Shown here in pieces: positions 5,792 to 7,682 of a DNA stretch of 7,682 nt. The stretch lies in contig CAYSVN010000060.1 in NCBI GenBank assembly GCA_964434585.1, forward strand, positions 1 through 7,682, read 5' to 3'. Numbering within the stretch: position 1 is the first letter of the stretch; each line of letters begins with the position of its first letter. The position numbers and the translations under genes are program-made. Source of the DNA: CAYSVN01 sp964434585 (GTDB lineage Bacteria; Patescibacteriota; Gracilibacteria; Peribacterales; Peribacteraceae). The notes under the pieces are model-generated. The model saw only the letters and a program-made list of their open reading frames with translations, was not told the DNA's origin and did no database searches.

Positions 5792-7546
5792 ATGCCATCT
5801 ATTATTAAAATTATCGGACCGCTTGTAGTAGCCGATAACATGCAACAAGCTAAAATGTTCGAGCTTGTAAAAGTTTCTAACGAAAAGCTAATTGGGGAAG
5901 TAATCGAACTAAACGGCGATACTGCCTCTATTCAGGTTTACGAGGAAACTTCTGGTATTACTCCAGGAGAACCAGTAGAGCTAACTGGTCAAACATTATC
6001 TGTAGAACTAGGGCCTGGTCTTATGGAATCTATTTACGATGGTATTCAGCGACCATTAAAATTAATTGAGCAAGAAGCTAAAAGCCCATTTATTACCCGT
6101 GGTATTGACGTACCAGGGCTTAGTCGTAGCAGGAAATGGGACTTTACCGCTGTTGCAAAAGAAGGGGATAAGGTAAATGGAGGTGATGTGCTTGGCACCG
6201 TGCCAGAAACAACGCTTATTGAACACAAGGTTATGGTTCCACCTAGTATTAGCGGAACGGTTAAGAGTATTAAAAATGGAAGCTTTACCATTCAAGATAC
6301 AGTTGCAGTTATTGCTACTGAAGACGGTGACAAAGAAGTAATCATGCTTCAAAAATGGCCAATTCGTATTCCTCGCCCAAGTAACGGTAAAATTGCTCCA
6401 AACGAACCGCTTGCTACTGGAACTCGTATCCTCGATACACTATTCCCAATTGCTAAAGGCGGTGCTGGTGCTATTCCTGGGCCATTTGGTGCTGGTAAAA
6501 CGGTAACACAGCAAGGTCTTGCAAAGTACTGCAATGCTCAAGTAATTGTTTATATTGGTTGTGGTGAACGTGGAAACGAAATGACAGAAGTGTTAACAGA
6601 ATTCCCACACCTTAAAGATCCAAATACCGGTGAGCCATTAATGAAACGAACGGTGATGGTAGCAAATACCTCTAACATGCCAGTAGCTGCTCGTGAAGCG
6701 AGTGTGTATACAGGTATTACCATTGCAGAATACTACCGAGATATGGGTTACGATGTAGCACTGATGGCCGATAGTACTTCTCGTTGGGCGGAAGCCATGC
6801 GTGAAATGTCTGGACGTCTACAAGAAATGCCAGGTGAAGAAGGGTACCCAGCGTACCTGGGTTCACGTACTGCTAGTTTCTACGAACGTGCTGGTGCAGT
6901 TGATTGTTTAGGTGGAGACGGTCGCAAAGGTTCACTTAGTGTTATTGGTGCAGTAAGCCCTCCCGGTGGAGACTTCTCTGAACCAGTGACCCAAAACACT
7001 CTACGTGTAACAAAGACCTTCTGGGCGCTTGATAGTAAGCTTGCGTACAAACGTCACTTCCCAGCCATTAACTGGTTACAAAGTTATAGTTTATACGCAG
7101 AAAGTCTTACGCCATTCTTCTCACGCGAAGTATCAGACGACTTTATGCCACAACGTCTTTGGGCACAAAACATTCTACAAGACGAAGCAAAGCTAGAAGA
7201 AATTGTACGTTTGGTTGGTGTAGATGCGCTTTCACTAAAAGAACAGCTGACATTAGAGGTAGCTAGGATGATTCGTGAGGATTTCCTATTCCAAAATGCA
7301 TTCGATCCAAATGATGCCTACACCTCACTAAGTAAGCAGTACCGTATTCTTAAATTAATTAAAACGTTTGCAGATGCTGCAGAACCAGTAATTGTTCAAG
7401 AGGACTTCGACTTTAATAAAGTTCGCAAACTAGCCGTTAAAGACGACGTTGCCCAAGCTCACTTTACACCAGAGGAGGAAGTAGAAAAGGTATTTGATGA
7501 CCTAGAGAAGAAGGTAGAAAAAGCAATGGCAGGATTAATGAATTAA
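5792..7546 (+). CDS. atpA: V-type ATP synthase catalytic subunit A
   Basis: The ATG at 5792 gives 584 residues starting MPSIIKIIGPLVVADNMQQA, the usual beta-barrel N-terminus of A. An upstream in-frame TTG at 5741 lies inside atpF and would add 17 atypical residues, so it is rejected. The inserted bulge domain that separates A from F1-beta spans about residues 100-190. Walker A is GPFGAGKT (230-237, Lys236, Thr237). The catalytic general base Glu259 lies in GERGNEMTEV. Walker B ends at Asp327 in ALMADSTSRWAEAMRE. SPPGGDFSEPVTQNTLRVTKTFWALD marks the nucleotide-domain end, and a helical C-terminal domain follows. All catalytic residues are present and the length is typical (575-595). It works as the A3B3 hexamer with subunit B. 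It ends 14 bases before a strong terminator. Confidence 0.99.
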   Translation: MPSIIKIIGPLVVADNMQQAKMFELVKVSNEKLIGEVIELNGDTASIQVYEETSGITPGEPVELTGQTLSVELGPGLMESIYDGIQRPLKLIEQEAKSPFITRGIDVPGLSRSRKWDFTAVAKEGDKVNGGDVLGTVPETTLIEHKVMVPPSISGTVKSIKNGSFTIQDTVAVIATEDGDKEVIMLQKWPIRIPRPSNGKIAPNEPLATGTRILDTLFPIAKGGAGAIPGPFGAGKTVTQQGLAKYCNAQVIVYIGCGERGNEMTEVLTEFPHLKDPNTGEPLMKRTVMVANTSNMPVAAREASVYTGITIAEYYRDMGYDVALMADSTSRWAEAMREMSGRLQEMPGEEGYPAYLGSRTASFYERAGAVDCLGGDGRKGSLSVIGAVSPPGGDFSEPVTQNTLRVTKTFWALDSKLAYKRHFPAINWLQSYSLYAESLTPFFSREVSDDFMPQRLWAQNILQDEAKLEEIVRLVGVDALSLKEQLTLEVARMIREDFLFQNAFDPNDAYTSLSKQYRILKLIKTFADAAEPVIVQEDFDFNKVRKLAVKDDVAQAHFTPEEEVEKVFDDLEKKVEKAMAGLMN

Positions 7547-7560
7547 GTATTAGTATTAAA

Positions 7561-7590
7561 AAGAAAGACCTCGCCAGTGAGGTCTTTTTT
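7561..7590 (+). terminator. Intrinsic terminator after atpA
   Basis: AAAGACCTC (7564-7572) pairs perfectly with GAGGTCTTT (7579-7587) around a six-base loop GCCAGT, followed by a T run to 7590. The stem can extend to 12 pairs (7561-7572 with 7579-7590, one G-U). An A-rich tract before it could also let it work in the reverse direction. It lies just after the atpA stop and should end or attenuate operon transcription here. Confidence 0.88.
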
Positions 7591-7600
7591 ATTACCCGCT

Positions 7601-7648
7601 GTTCATTTTTGTCGACCTGCCTGCCGATAGGCTGGTACAAAAACGAAC
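7601..7648. repeat. REP-like inverted repeat downstream of the terminator
   Basis: A second hairpin follows the terminator. GTTCATTTTTGT (7601-7612) pairs with 7637-7648 with one mismatch, and ACCTGCCT (7615-7622) pairs with AGGCTGGT (7629-7636) with one mismatch. A two-base bulge and the loop GCCGAT complete it. The CCTGCCTGCCGATAGGC core looks like dispersed palindromes found between genes in many bacteria. No U-run follows on the + strand, so it is not a standard terminator. Copies elsewhere in the genome cannot be seen here. Confidence 0.65.
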
Positions 7649-7658
7649 CAAAAAAATC

Positions 7659-7682
7659 ATGGCAAACAATACTTCGGCAAGC
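7659..7682 (+). CDS. Start of a downstream gene, possibly V-type ATP synthase subunit B (cut by window edge)
   Basis: An ATG at 7659 opens a frame of eight codons (MANNTSAS) that reaches the window edge. Subunit B normally follows A, and B proteins can start with a short variable segment before the conserved barrel strand, so B is the expectation from position. The eight residues carry no diagnostic motif. As elsewhere in this window, no Shine-Dalgarno precedes the start; the leader is A-rich. Confidence 0.4.

Noticed and set aside
6046..6534. Three reverse-strand open frames inside atpA
   Set aside because: They are antisense to the most conserved gene of the window and have no features of their own.

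Overview
The window holds most of an operon for a rotary V/A-type ATPase (V-type ATP synthase) on the + strand, in the order H(G)-I-K-E-C-[unknown]-F-A. At the left edge, divergently oriented, is the start of a gene for the 16S rRNA 2'-O-methyltransferase RsmI. RsmI makes the host a bacterium. The A+T-rich coding, nearly complete absence of Shine-Dalgarno sequences, overlapping TAATG/ATGA junctions and pyrimidine-rich leaders could fit a small-genome lineage such as Patescibacteria/CPR, but the sequence alone does not settle the phylum. The standard genetic code fits: seven ATPase genes end in TAA and the unknown gene ends in TGA.

Layout. 1-148 (-): N-terminal 49 codons of rsmI. 149-335: divergent intergenic region with a long imperfect inverted repeat (164-279). 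336-5763: tightly packed genes for the peripheral stalk (H, E), membrane stator (I), proteolipid rotor ring (K) and central stalk (C, F). An unrecognised 203-codon gene sits between C and F. 5792-7546: catalytic subunit A with intact Walker A, catalytic Glu and Walker B. 7561-7590: a strong intrinsic terminator. 7601-7648: a REP-like inverted repeat. 7659 to the edge: the first eight codons of a further gene, by position probably subunit B, but too short to prove. Subunits B and D are not in the window.

How the genes work together. A (with B, outside) hydrolyses or makes ATP. The central stalk (F, C, and D outside) couples it to the K ring, which turns against subunit I, held by the E/H stalks. 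The K proteolipid is a duplicated hairpin with one carboxylate (Glu171). It also keeps the Leu/hydroxyl/Gln...Gln...Glu positions that coordinate Na+ in the Enterococcus hirae enzyme, so a Na+-coupled machine is a reasonable prediction.

The points most worth following are: the unknown gene between C and F, with deviant codon use and the window's only clear Shine-Dalgarno; the terminator plus hairpin directly after A, where co-transcription with B would be expected; the Na+-type proteolipid with an added N-terminal signal-like segment; and the long palindromic structure in front of the operon.
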